DNA of 64,000 nucleotides from assembly GCA_013350335.1 (NCBI GenBank), contig CM023539.1:34210631-34274630 (forward strand). Reading direction: 5' to 3'. Positions 24,701 through 36,399 of this stretch are shown in pieces. Within the stretch, counting starts at the first letter, position 1; each line of letters starts with the position of its first letter. This DNA is from Chimonanthus salicifolius. Lineage: Eukaryota > Streptophyta > Magnoliopsida > Laurales > Calycanthaceae. The notes below the pieces were generated by a model. The model saw nothing but the letters and a program-made list of their open reading frames with translations, made no database searches and was not told the DNA's origin. Made by a program: the position numbers and the translations under genes.

Positions 24701-26598
24701 GATCATGCAACGGAAGATAATTCAGTATCTTTTTTCCACTAATCAACCATTTCCACATTGGTAAATAGCCCATTTCTTGTTATATCTCAAGAATCAAATC
24801 TCTGGATGTTGTATTCCACTGTTGTACCCTGAATTACAAGTGGTCCAAAAGTTTCCGGAGGAATAGATAATTAGGAAATATAGAAATTGGCAATCACATT
24901 GGATCAAAACATGTTTCTTCTTTCTCCAAACCACATGAAATGCTGGAAAATGTTAGCACTATGTAAATTAATTTTTTATTTTAAACACTTCTGAAAAAAT
25001 GTGTGTAAAATTGATAATCATCCTCTCTGTTAGTATGGAGTATTCAAAAAAATGCATTCATATATTATATATTCTATCTACAGTTTTCATCTTTGAAAGT
25101 AAGAATGAGAAGATGTTTTGACATATAGGTACAGTGTTCATCATTAAAAATAACAATGAGAAGATGTTTTGACATATGGGAGCTACCTCAACAGAAGCAG
25201 CAATGGGAGCCTCAGAACAAAATAGCTTTCTGTGAACATGAGATGAAATCAAATGAGGAATTGGGTAATTTTGCAGGTAGTATGAAGCAAGCAATAGCCT
25301 CAGCTAAGAGCCTCACCTCCCTTTCGCATTACATACTTCACTGTAAGCAGTTTCCTTCGCAGAAGACTGAATTGAATTTGGTCTCTTTAAGGTGACACCA
25401 GTAGTGTTGGGGGTTTTACCCAGAAATGGAGAACCGGGTATCCCTATTCTTTGTGAACTCTTTGTCTTACCTTTGGATTCAAGCCAAGCACGAAGTTTTG
25501 CCTCCATATCAACTTTTGGAGTCGTTTGTTTTTGTGCAGAGGAAACAAAATTTACTATCTGGCGGGATCGAGCAGCCAAGCTAACAGTGTGGACAGCTTC
25601 TTGGTATGAAACTGGGTTCTATACACAAAAAACAAAACTGAAATTTTAAGAACATTTGACTTTTTAACATTCTAAAATACCACAGAGTATCCCAAACTCT
25701 TACCAAACAAGCAATCATTAATGCACGACTTGTTCCGCCAAGAGAATCCTGCAATATCCGGGTCAGTTTGCTCTCCCGGTAAGGCACTCGACATTCATTG
25801 TTATTCAGAGCATAGATCACATTTGATAAGGCAAACAAGGACTGATTGATCTTTGCACTTTCTTGTAGACGGATGCCCTCATTACAGGTTCTTCTATTAT
25901 CTTCATTACCTGAATGAATTGCAAACAGTTACATACAGGCATGCAATTTTAGGCATTCGTGTTCTATGGACATACCAAAAATAATAATTGAATCAGATTT
26001 CAATCATTTCATGGTAATTAGAATATGCATTCATTTGCACTTAATAAAGAAAAGGCAAAGCTCTCTCTACCCAAATTAAGCTAAATCTAATTATTGATTT
26101 TAGACTGGTAAATAGATCACAAGCACATAAAATCCTGCCAGCAAGATTAAAGATGGAGATATATATTTGGAGGAACAAAAGTGCAATTGTGATCCATTGC
26201 TTTGAGGTCATCCCAATAAGATAACCTTCTTAATCCAAATTGCATCCAGAGAAGGCAGGTTATACAAGAAGACAACCAAGTAACTAAAATATACAGAACT
26301 TTTTTTGCATAATGATTTAAACAAAGTAGTTTGAATGCACCCAAAAAAAAAAGGGTAAACATATAAACAAGTGATGAAGACACTTGAGAAGTAATAATAA
26401 TTGAACCCATCACCATTTTATAGGACACAGTTATTTTAATTGATGGATAGAATAAAGTAACAGCCATAGTACAAAAAATTGACGGATTACAAACAAAAGG
26501 ACTTAGATTGTTGTGATAAAAGAAAAAGAAAAGATAGTCAATTATGGAGTGGGAGAAAATGAATTTCTTATATGATAACATGGAAACCTAGAACTGAA

Positions 26599-26635
<37 letters not shown>

Positions 26636-29600
26636 ACAAGTAGATGAGAAAATGGATTTATAACAATGATGTCATACAAAGTGGCCCAAGTTGCATCTTT
26701 TGATTAGAGAGTCCTTGTAAGCATAATTATTAAAATCTCACATTTTATGATTTAATTCTTCAGATTCTACATAATTTTTTTAATGACAAAGAACCCTAAG
26801 ACCCTGCCCCTCCCTGAGTACGAGGATGTTGGGTAAACTCTAGATGTATGTAATCCCCGACAAGCGACGTGCATCAAATAACTATTGGACTTGAACCTAG
26901 GACCTCTGGTTCCTGAGCCAAATTGTCTACTAGTTGAGTTATCCCATGCAAGGTAATTCTATATGATTTTTTATGTAATAAATTTGATTCCTATGCTTCG
27001 ACCCCAAAGAACTTTGCAATTCTTTTGTGAGTTTTTACAATTTATCTTAGTTATCCTAAAATTTGATTTCTTCTTTATGATTTGATTCAATTTTCAAAAA
27101 TCAGATCTTATAAGCTATACATGATCACTTGTATTTACAATTCCACATGTGTCACCTTTTGTAATCTTGAATATCATTTCATATAAAAATTCAGTTTTAC
27201 ATAAGATACTATCATTGTTTTATTTGTCATTTGGTATTGATAGTTTGATGCAAAGTGATGGATTGTGAAAATCTTATTTTTTTACTAGTTAAATATTTTA
27301 TTCTTTTCTTGATTAAATAAAATTGTTACAATTTACAATTTAATATAATTTGATGCCCAAAATGAATATGATACAAATTCATTTTTAAAGTGTTGCTTGT
27401 AAGACTTGCATATCCTATTCAAATATGACCAATATAGATAACCATCTGAGATGTAGGGGAGCCTTCTAAAAGTAGGTTTGGTGTTTTAGAAAACCATATA
27501 TATTATATGTACATATAAAGCGGTATGTACAAGACTTGTGAAAGGATTTTTTATTTAGAGAACAATCACTAGAGAAAATATTAGAAAAAGAATCTAGTAC
27601 TAAAAGAAGGTTGTGAGAACCTTGTAGAAGTGAGGCTATATAAGCAGGTTTTGCCTTTTGGGTTTGATTTTAGGCACACTATAATCCATATTTCCTTTTG
27701 GCTATGGATTCAGCCATCATCACCCAAACCATGTCCTCTTGTGTGGTATGTGATTTGGTCTCTCCCTATTATACTTGGAAAGACCCAACAAAGTAAGCAT
27801 TTACCATGGATTGATGTACAATAGAAACATGTCCCTTGGAAAGACCTAACAAAGCAAGAATTTATTATGGATTGATTTGCAATAAAAAATGTCCAACCAG
27901 GCAAGTCCTACTTGATTCCTCTCATTCATTTCTAGTGTACACAGATAGAGGAGTAGGCTACTTTTTACTCTTTGTAGTTTTTCCGCATCACATGTCTAGA
28001 ATCTTAGGGCTTCCCTCTTTGCCTTCTTAAAAATCGGTTGCATGAGAATCAAAATTAAGGTTCTCCTCTCTTCTATTTACAGCTCTCATGAATTCTTTTT
28101 TCTATTGAGATATTTGTATTTAAAACATTATACTGAGGTTTTAGAACATCGTTAATCTTCTCTCATTTATTCTCTTCAGATTTAGTAAAGCCATCTCTAT
28201 CTTCCCTTTCTCTAAAGGATAGACATCACTCTTGAACCATGTCTATGAAAAGCTTTGGTTCAAGATAGATTCCCGCTCTTTCTTCACTATGCATGCATTT
28301 TTGGCTCATTTGTGGTTGGGTCATGTTTTGTACAACATAAAGGATGTTTTTATTTTTGAAACAGAGAATTGAAGGATTTCATTAAGTAAGAAATTTACAA
28401 AGACAATAGCCACCTCATATAAGAGCAATATACATGGCCAGGCACAACGTCAAATCAAACAAGAAAAACAAAACTAAAGAACCAATAGAATCTAAGTAAA
28501 GGATGTTTGAATCACAATTCTATGGACATTTGAATTCAATGATGGTCGCAAGGGTATGGTGGAAATTTCAATTGGGAGTTCAAGATATGCTTGTTCAAGC
28601 AGTCATAGCCGACCATGTTAAGGTTTTCTAGAAGTTCAAATACTTGTCTTGATCAATCTTCATAGAAGGTTGTGACACATCTCGAGTGTCATGGAGAAAG
28701 TCTTCGTGACTGTTTTCATGAAGGCTAGTAAACTCTGACCAAGGTGGGGATTCTTATGGAAAGTGGTTGGTTTGGTTTCCTCTATAGATTATAAAGATCT
28801 TATAGGACATGCCTTTTCAATGTCCTATTTTCCAGGTATTCACTTTTTACCAAATGGACCTACATAAAAGCATAGGAGAAGCCTTTTAAAAGTGCACTTT
28901 GGGTGTTTTAGGAAAACCCCATTCCATTTATGCATATAGATTGATTTCTACCAAACTTGCGAAATGATTCTGAGGGGAAAAATAGAAACTACTGGAGTGA
29001 AGGTCAAACATCCTTTTATGGGTCTTGTACTTGATAAATAGAGCCATGAGAACCTTGCATAAATAAGGCTACAATAGTGGTTTTGACCTTTTGGCTTTTG
29101 TTCTAAGTAGACTATAATTGTCTATCTTTCGTCTATGATAGATATAGAAACGTCATCTTCCCTTTGGCCCATGGACATAGGCAGCCATTATGTAACAATG
29201 TATATTTGGTGTTTTATTGTGTGGTATATGATTTGGTTTGATTTTACTTCTCCTTTCTTAACAACATAATAAATGATACACGATGATTTGAACATATGCT
29301 TCCATTGGACTACAAACCAATGTTTTAAAATCTACCCAGCCCAACGGTCAAACCACGATTTGATCATAACCGTGTGTTGCTACAGGCTTGATTCTTTGAT
29401 AACCATTGCCTATCAATGAATTGGAAAAACCCATTGCAATCCATTCTTAAAATGGGGTTTGCTGATTGACCCATGACACAGTCCATGTTTTTGCAATGTT
29501 TTGCATTCCCAATTTCTTACACCCTAGGCAAGAGAGGGTCGAAAATCCCAGAGCCCCAGACTCTGATTTAAATCAGTAGTCATGCCCCCTTAAAATGGTA

Positions 29601-32600
29601 TATATGACAACAATAATTTTTTCATGAGTGTTAAAGGTTTTTGTAATACATCAACATGTATATATAATTTTTATATTTAGTACACACTCTAGTCTTTGAA
29701 TTATTAAGAAAATCTTTTGAAAAATCATTGTAAACAAATTTTACCGTTGGATTTAACATTTTTGTTATAAGCAATTGAAATTTTAAATCTTAAGATCAAA
29801 GGTTAGAATGATTAGATAGGTCCCAAATTTTGCAAGTAGAATATTCAAGTAATTAATGGGACCACAAAACAACATCAATAGATAGTCGGTCCAACCCTTA
29901 GACAAAAATAAAATAAAAAATATACTCTTGGTTGTACTTGAGAAGGTCTCATTATTAATTATACCTTTATTTTCTCTTTTTTTTATTTACTACATGTCTC
30001 CCCCATCTTCCATTTTCTTTCCTTTTTTCCTTTTACATATTTCTTGATCACAATCACATCCAGTGACACCACTCATGGCCAGCCTCTATAAACAACAAAA
30101 TTTGAAATTTCCCATGGGAAATTAGGGTATTTTCAATTAATAATTGTGAACTACTTGAAAATTTTTAAGGTTATCTTTCTTGTTATAAATGAAAAAATAC
30201 AAAATTATCTTAAAAATAATACTAACACCCAACCCAAAATGGTGAAAGGTCTAATTGTGACAAGAAACAAATAGAACTTTGGGAAAAAATGAGAAGAAAA
30301 TTAAAGAAATCAAGCTACGGGGTTTTTAATCTTTTATATTTTTAATATTTTACATTTTTTTAACTTTTTTTTGAGCGGTAACATGAATTTTCATTAATAG
30401 AGGAAAAAGTACAAAGGAAGGAAAGAAACTTGTGGGTTTAGGAGTAATGAACCCAAGGAAGAGAAAAGGAAAATACAAAGTCGTCCAACCAATGATCTCG
30501 TATTCCAAAGAAAATACCAAAATAACAAAGGAAAAATCCCGTCCCAAAAGTGTTCTCTCTCTGTATCACAAAAAGTAAACGCCTTGGCTTGTTGAATCCA
30601 CTCATTGTTTTGCGAAGAAGTCTGCAACACCATTAGCCGATCTGCTAGCCTTGATGAAAGAGATTTCTTGATCCTTAAGTAAAGCCTTATCTCCCTCACC
30701 ACTGTTGCCAACTTCCACGGGAGTGTTTTCACTCCCGATTGCATTTGCCAAGTCACTTTCAATGATCAACTTGTCCAACCCTCATTTTTTTAAACTTTAT
30801 TTATTATAGTTTAAATTTGTTTTATTCTCTAATAATTGATATTGTTTATGATAAGTTGGTCAAGCTGAAACTTGATTCAATCTCATTCAATGTTGTAAAG
30901 TCAAATCGTATCGTAAAAGCATTGTGCATCTTGGACCTGCAAATCGTGTATTGTAAACCGTAGAATCGTAAGATTCATAAGTATTTTCCTTCTAAAATAT
31001 TTAATATATGAAATTATGTAACATATATCTAAGAGGTAATAATACAAGCAATTCTCCAACTTTCTTTTAATATTAAGTGAATATTATATAATTAGTTCAT
31101 TGGAGCTCAAATTTCAATGCTCCAACTCCAATAAGTGTAAGACCAGTATACAATCCTAGTATACTGTGAAAAATCAATAATGAACTAAAAAACCCCCAAA
31201 AATTTGAAATGACTTAAATGGCCCAACAACTTAAGCCTTAAAAACCATCAAAACAAGTGGTTTCATGCTTTCACATCCCTAATAACCCTATACTTTTGTT
31301 ACTTTTACGAATCGTAAGATTTGTTGATAGATATGAATCGTTCCTCTTATCATATCGTATAAATCGTAAGATATGAATTGTGTATCGTAAGATTTCAACA
31401 ACAATGATCTCATTTGAGTTGTCCTTTTACTAATATGGTTTTGACTCATGGTTCAGTTCAAAAACAATAGTTCTTATGGAGATATACATGGACAGATGTA
31501 GATGTACATGTATAGTTGTAACTGACACATGAATAGACATGTATCCTTTTTGTAAGTATTGAGGTTTTCCAGTTTAGCATTGTCCTTCTCAAGATAGCAT
31601 AACATCTAGTTGGACAAGATTTGTAAAACAAATTCTGTACCTGCTTTGACAGTATACCCCTCAATATGGCCAGGACATTCTTTCTTAATTTATTGACACT
31701 TGCACTCTTAATCAGTTCCATAAGCCATATCACATGAATCCTATTTATTAAATCTATTCAAACATATAAAACTTAAAACTATATTATATTTATCTGATAT
31801 AAAATTTTAAAAAATAAGACAATTGAACCTAGACACAAATTCCAGTGTCCCTTTTAAATTTTAAAATATATCTTCAGACTGAAACATCCATTTCTATGAC
31901 TACATCAAAAGAATAGATATGTTTCTAAAAGATATTTTAAAATTTAACTGGATATGATGAATTTGATTCAAATGATGTGATTTGTGAGAATCAAAAGAAG
32001 ACACAGCTCAATATTTTAAAAGAAATGCCTGACCACACCGGTGTACGTAAGGCCAGGACTGAAACTTTTAGCAAAGTTTGTAGTCTTTAGTTTTCCAAAT
32101 TACATTATACACAAGCAGAAACATCAAATGGTTTAGCTGAGTGAATTTAGAAAAAAAAAAAACAAACGCATGTTCCCAGAAGGCAGTTACCTGCTAAATC
32201 TATCAAATTCAGCTTCCCTGTAAAAGTAGCATCAGACCCATCATCACTCCTGGAAGAAACAGCAATCATCAAAACCCCATGGCTTCTACTGGAAACATCA
32301 TTAAGACCTGTATGGGCAACTTTTCGCCTTTGGATCCCAGAAGAAAAGATCTCATGGAACTCAGACATTGAGTGAACAGGAATCTGAAGTTGAAAACCAT
32401 AAATGAGAAATTTATGAAAAATTAAAGAGGGAACCACAAGACAAAATATCTACCTGAGCAAGTCCCTTGAGTTGGACATATCCATTCTTATCCTCCAACA
32501 CTGAAATTTCCTTCTCTTTTGGCTCCAAGAGATCAAAACACCGGTCCATATAAACCTCATAATACGAAATCTTCACCGAACTTGCCGTGTTCATGCACAT

Positions 32601-33230
32601 GGACAAGATGGACGACATTGCCAGTGGCATGAGACCTGGCTGCTCATCAGTACCCTACGAAACAAAACCACAGTCAAAATCACTAACTTAAGAAACCCAG
32701 AAACAGAACAAACGAAAAGCAAAAGAATACAGGTCTATATCAATCAAACCTGCATTGTGTACGTTTTTCCACTGCCAGTTGCCCCATATGCGAAAACCGT
32801 AGCATTGAAGCCATGAAAAATTCCAGGAATAACAGGGCTGACCTCTCTTTGGAAAATCAGGCCCAAATTTTCGCCTTGCCCAAAGAAGGAATCCAACTTG
32901 TAACACTCATTGCGGCTACAATAAAAAACATCAGCATCCCACCAAACCCCCTAAATTTATTTTTGAAATCAGAGAAGGAATGAAATGATCAAATTACCTG
33001 CTTTCTGGATCTTTGATTTGAACCGTTACTTCGTCGCAAGATCCACGATCTGGGTTGAGAACAGTGATGCATGGGACTGGTTTTTCTTCTTTTGACTTAA
33101 TTTCATTTGCAAGAAAGGGACGAACTCTAACTACAACTCTGACTTTGGACACCGCATTCGATATATTATGCTTTGAAGGATTTGGAAATCCGGCAGTTTT
33201 TGGAGTTTTTGATGCTGATGGAGTTGCCAT
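18729..33230 (-). CDS. KIN10: KIN-10 family kinesin motor protein, 15 coding exons, apparently complete
   Basis: A plus-end type kinesin of the plant KIN-10 (KIF22/NOD-like) group, an ATP-driven microtubule motor. Exons on minus: 33230-32998, 32915-32750, 32654-32454, 32383-32191, 25909-25704, 25618-25317, 25231-25189, 24543-24412, 24300-24207, 24093-23795, 23670-23624, 20955-20934, 20842-20774, 20684-20646, 18773-18729. All introns are GT-AG and the phases add up to 2,091 bp, 696 residues plus stop. The motor domain spans about residues 30-355: P-loop GATGSGKT at 122-129, switch I SSRSH at 231-235, switch II DLAG at 262-265, then [16 protein letters not shown]. An acidic linker follows. Residues 640-690 form a helix-hairpin-helix ([26 protein letters not shown]), the DNA-contact module of KIF22-type kinesins. 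The start is the only ATG before the motor, preceding [14 protein letters not shown]. Intron 4 (6.3 kb), 11 (2.7 kb) and 14 (1.9 kb) are filled with transposons. Which KIN-10 paralogue (B or C) is open. Confidence 0.93.
19777..19940 (+). mobile_element. tRNA-derived SINE in kinesin intron 14
   Basis: The head resembles a tRNA with box A (tagctcagttggta) and box B (gggttcaactcc). A body with gtgtatccgtgggattagtc follows, a phrase known from plant SINEs, then a short A run. The acceptor arm does not pair, so it is not a tRNA gene. Confidence 0.75.
19941..20645. other. rest of kinesin intron 14
   Basis: Holds an approximate direct repeat of about 45 bp (ctactatcattaagcactta at 20131; ctactatctttaagcactta at 20227). 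No gene. Confidence 0.5.
21330..21700 (+). mobile_element. L1 ORF2 fragment upstream of the RT domain (kinesin intron 11)
   Basis: Frames give [33 protein letters not shown] and VKNHFLTIF, the segment before the RT core in plant L1. It is antisense to the kinesin gene. Confidence 0.65.
21701..22109. other. insert of unknown nature between two L1 pieces
   Basis: The L1 reading breaks off near 21700 and resumes near 22120 at almost the expected codon, so this roughly 0.4-kb block is probably a later insertion. An open frame of 96 codons covers part of it ([20 protein letters not shown]) but has no family match I know. Confidence 0.35.
22110..22450 (+). mobile_element. L1 RT-domain fragment
   Basis: [13 protein letters not shown], then [18 protein letters not shown] and ISFISKKEE correspond to the start of the L1 reverse transcriptase (consensus RPLLEGL.F..I and later LIPKK). 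The conserved APGPDGF is replaced by ALGLEGF. Confidence 0.65.
22795..23113 (+). mobile_element. L1 3' end with poly(A)
   Basis: The last codons of the RNase H region (CKIWSQTTQ in one frame, [10 protein letters not shown] in another) are followed by a T-rich 3'UTR ending gttaccactc and 12 A, the same tail as at 54815. Confidence 0.7.
26778..26958 (-). mobile_element. tRNA-derived SINE in kinesin intron 4
   Basis: The minus strand begins atgggataactcaactagta (box A) and has ctaggttcaagtcc (box B), then a body ending in an A-rich tail. Imperfect flanks attctacataatttttt and attctatatgatttttt suggest a target duplication. Confidence 0.65.
27430..29260 (+). repeat. diverged direct repeats about 1.4 kb apart in kinesin intron 4
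   Basis: Blocks 27450-27800 and 28880-29255 share a colinear series: gccttctaaaagt / gccttttaaaagt, ggtgttttagaaaacc / gggtgttttaggaaaacc, gtgagaaccttg / atgagaaccttg, gaggctatataagcaggttt / aaggctacaatagtggtttt, and gtgtggtatgtgatttgg / gtgtggtatatgatttgg. The first has a TATA-like ctatataag. They could be LTRs of an old coding-less element. A separate short LINE lies at 28350-28496 between them. Confidence 0.5.
28350..28496 (-). mobile_element. 147-bp 5'-truncated LINE 3' end
   Basis: Read on minus: a T-rich 3'UTR ending cttaatgaaatccttcaatt, then ctctgtttc and an A-rich tail. A perfect 12-bp repeat taaaggatgttt flanks it at 28338-28349 and 28497-28508. Confidence 0.75.
30368..30782 (-). 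mobile_element. L1 3' end with partial RNase H, kinesin intron 4
   Basis: The minus strand starts within RNase H ([13 protein letters not shown]), continues [18 protein letters not shown] and ends in a 3'UTR with gttaccgctc and poly(A). Flanks catttttttaacttt (30353) and catttttttaaacttt (30783) form an imperfect target duplication. It lies in the same orientation as the kinesin gene. Confidence 0.8.
30888..31406. mobile_element. hAT-like non-autonomous element, copy 1 (kinesin intron 4)
   Basis: 519 bp with ends caatgttgtaaagtc and gatttcaacaacaatg, imperfectly inverted. Both subterminal regions are packed with aatcgtaagat, atcgta and gaatcgt words. A perfect 8-bp duplication atctcatt flanks it at 30880-30887 and 31407-31414. 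Copy 2 is at 62003-62519. No coding capacity. Confidence 0.85.
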
Positions 33231-33870
33231 TATGTTGAAATAATAAAAGAGGGATCGGAGATTTGAATCTTTGAAAAATGAAGGGAAGTAGTTGGATGAG
33301 AGAGAACGGAAGATTTCAAGATTTCTTCTGAGAGAGACACAGGGAAGGGTTTCGAAGTCAGTTTTAGACCGTTAAAAAAGACAAGGCGCTTTTGATTTTG
33401 AATTTTGAACGAATGAATCAATTGGGAGTTGGGAATGGTAAATGTAATTCTGGGGTTGGGGACCTTGTTGTGTTTCTATCTTACGTGGCAAGATCTGAAT
33501 CGTTCATCTAATGAGCCTCATCATGGATGAACATTATAAAATTTTGCGCCATTTAATAAACAGAATGGATAATGAATGAATGAGTGACTCTATTTCAAGA
33601 ATAGCTTCAGTCGAGTTGGTATCTTATTTTATTCATATTTTTGAATAAAATGGATATCTGACATCTCATTTTATTTACTTTTTTTAATAAAAAGGGTTAC
33701 CATATAAGCTGAAGCATATGGGATGATCTACTGAGCCTTACATGTATAGGGATTTTCCTTATTCTGTTCGGATGGAAGGACGTGATCTTCTTAATTCTTA
33801 TGATCTATTGGCGATCGGAAAGCTACGTGATTGTTTTCAAAGATGACTCTTCTAATTAATCATTGAAGTA
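33231..33870. other. kinesin 5' flank
   Basis: Presumed promoter and 5'UTR of the minus-strand kinesin. I see no certain TATA box. From 33600 on the sequence is AT-rich without recognisable features. Confidence 0.4.
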
Positions 33871-33990
33871 TGTGCAAATCTCCTTATCCGTACACATGGG
33901 AATAAAATCACAGAGAAACACTCTTTGGAGTAGTGGAAATTGAACTCAAGACCTCCCACTTTCAAAGGTAAGATAACTACTCCTTTCTAT
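33871..33990 (-). mobile_element. tRNA-derived SINE fragment
   Basis: The minus strand shows ggagtagttatcttac (box A-like) and gaggtcttgagttcaatttc (box B), then a short body with cacatgggaataaaatc at its end region on plus. No flanking duplication found. Confidence 0.5.
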
Positions 33991-34004
33991 TCATTGTAGG
34001 TTAG

Positions 34005-34265
34005 GGGCGAAATCTCAGCCGATACATCGATATGAATAAATATCAGTGATTTTTTTAAAAAAAAATTGAATATCGATGTGATCCCAGGGGATATCTCGAT
34101 CAATATCGAGTTCATATAGGCCAAAATATCGGCCAATATTTGGACTTCTAGATTTTTTTTAAGAAGGGGTTTTTGTTTTAATTCAGAAAAAAATGAAATA
34201 AAATCGATATTTCAAAAAAAAAAAAAGAGAATAATATCAGGCGATATCCGATATCCAATCCCAAA
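34005..34265. mobile_element. second element rich in atatcggcc motifs
   Basis: Words ccgatacatcgatat, aatatcggccaatatt and gcgatatccgatatcc surround a poly(T)/poly(A) interior that matches 14500-14545 in the opposite orientation (ttttaattcagaaaaa). Ends are unresolved. Confidence 0.5.
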
Positions 34266-34655
34266 ATTTTCCCCCTGAATCCAATCAATGAACGCACCAT
34301 ATTTTGATCAAATTCCTATTTGAATGCATATTACTCGCGGTGTGGGTCACGTTGTGATCTTTGACATCTAGACCTCAGGTATAAATCTAAAATATAGGCT
34401 AAAAATTTTCAGTTTAATTTCAGATTGAAATCTAATTTTTTTAAATCATTTAATTGCTATTTTTTCTAAAACTTGCTGATATGTTCAAATTATGGCCAAA
34501 ATTTATCAATAAGTAAAGATACAAAAAATGTCTCCCATCCAAAATTTGTAACTGGGAGTAACTCTCTAAGAGTTATCCACTTATGTATATGAACTTCATA
34601 CGAACTATGAGAATAATAAATATAAATTGTTAAAAATATTATATTTTCTTGATAC
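34266..34655. other. no gene seen
   Basis: AT-rich, unclassified. Confidence 0.4.
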
Positions 34656-34669
34656 AAGTCTAACTTTGA

Positions 34670-34682
34670 CCGCTCAAAAAAA
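34670..34682 (+). mobile_element. 13-bp remnant of an L1 insertion
   Basis: The insert ccgctcaaaaaaa equals the last six bases of the local L1 3'UTR (tail gttaccgctc plus A run, as at 30368-30382 on minus) with part of a poly(A) tail. A perfect 14-bp repeat aagtctaactttga flanks it at 34656-34669 and 34683-34696. This is an L1 insertion cut down almost to its tail. Confidence 0.75.
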
Positions 34683-34849
34683 AAGTCTAACTTTGATAAA
34701 TGTCCGTTTGATGCACCTTTATTATTAGATTGAATATCACAATTAAAAATATGTATTTGATCAATTGTTTATCTACATAAATTAAGAGCCAAAACTATTT
34801 AATGAATTTTATTTTTTATAATTTTTATAATTTATATAATCATTCAGAG

Positions 34850-35696
34850 GGTGTGCAATTGGGAGATCTTTGGGGGTAAGAGAGGGGCACCTAGAGATGT
34901 GTTTGAGAGGGCGAAGTGGCAAGTGATTGGTTGGTTGTCTGTATGTAAGCAGTTTCGGGGTCTAGCACCTGAGGATTTCTATTTGTCTTGGGAAGGGTGT
35001 ATGAAAGAGGTTAGTAGAGATAGAAAGTGGTCGGTCATGTAGGTTGCGCCTTCCCTAGGGTCATGTAAGTTCAATATTGATGGGGCAGCAAGGGGTAAAC
35101 TCGAGCCGGCTGGAATAAGTCAAGTGTTATATGACAATATGGGTAGAATGTTGGTATTTTTTTTAAATCAGTAGGATCAATGGAGTCAAATGAGGTTGAA
35201 TTGAGAATAATTAGGAAAGCACTTCAGGTTTGGTATAGGTTTCAGAGCGATAATTTCATTATCGAAGGTGACTCAACTAATGTCATATTCGGGACTAATA
35301 ATATGAAATTCCTCTGCGGAGGCTGGTTTGTTTTGGTAGGGACATTTGAAGGTTGTGCAGGAAGGGTGGCATTACATTCACTCATACACTTCGATCAACA
35401 AACTGTGTAACAGACTTCTTTGTGAAAGTTGATATTCATTTACAAAGACCAGCTTTGGAAATTTTTCATCTCTCCAGCCTTGGAAGCTAGGGGAGTTGAG
35501 GTCTCCTTTTGGATCCTATGTTGGATAGATTCTTTACTGTATCTTTTCTTTTCTTTTTCATATGTTTTCTTGTTTCTTATATTTCTTTTTTCTTCTAATC
35601 ATCTCTGACTATATATCTCCTAAACTCGAAACCCTCTCTTCTACTCTCTTCTTGTTTCAATGAAATTGAATCTTTAATGTTAAAAAAAAAAAAACG
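34850..35696 (+). mobile_element. L1 3' end with RNase H and poly(A)
   Basis: Begins WEIFGGKRGAPRDVFERA, then WEGCMKEVSRDRKW and FNIDGAARGKLEPAGI (RNase H), continuing in shifted frames to NKLCNRL and PWKLGELRS. The 3'UTR ends at 12 A (35684-35695). Several stops. Confidence 0.8.
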
Positions 35697-36399
35697 GTGT
35701 CATACTCAAACACACTAGGTAGAGAACTTGAATCGAGTGGTATGCCTAACTTAGGGTTGCCAAATGCAAGGCAAGTGGCCCTCATTTTGGTATCAATGAG
35801 AGTGGGAGTTGCTTGATTGAAAGTACGATAATTGAAATTTGATGATAGACCTGTATAACAGAATTTTTCAAATATTAAAAATTAATTTTAATAGTATTTT
35901 TAATTATTTTATCTAATGGATGGCAAAAGTAAGTTATGAATGGCTGAGAAGGGTTTTGCTTTGCTACCTTAGCTTAAAGTTACAAAGTCATAAGATTGAT
36001 ACTTGATATGTTATGAGTTATTACATCCTATCATATTATTTTTAACTTAATAAAATATTTTAGAATAAAAAATTGGGATTAAAAATGACAGTTAGTCACC
36101 TAATCTAAATGCATTAAAATATTCACAATATAATCATTAATTTCATTGGTGCAAATCTCTCTTGAAATCTTGGAGTTTGGAAAAATAAAGGAAGGACTTG
36201 AAGACTTGATTAGAGCTTGAACAAGTAGGTTCTCTAACCATCTTGCTTATTTGATTTAGATGTTAAAATGTTTCATCTCTTCATCTAAGTTCCTGCATCA
36301 AAGAAATAATGGAGCTAATCTAAGAAATAGAGTGTAATGAAGAGATAATGGAAAGTAGTAGGTATTTTCATAAAATAGACTTACATGAGAAGTTCTACT
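35697..36399. other. no gene seen
   Basis: AT-rich DNA, possibly including the unrecognised start of the LTR that follows. Confidence 0.4.

Noticed and set aside
29310..29480. Third member of the caatgtt-ended hAT-like group
   Set aside because: The left end caatgttttaaaatc is suggestive, but I could not find a matching right end or an 8-bp duplication.
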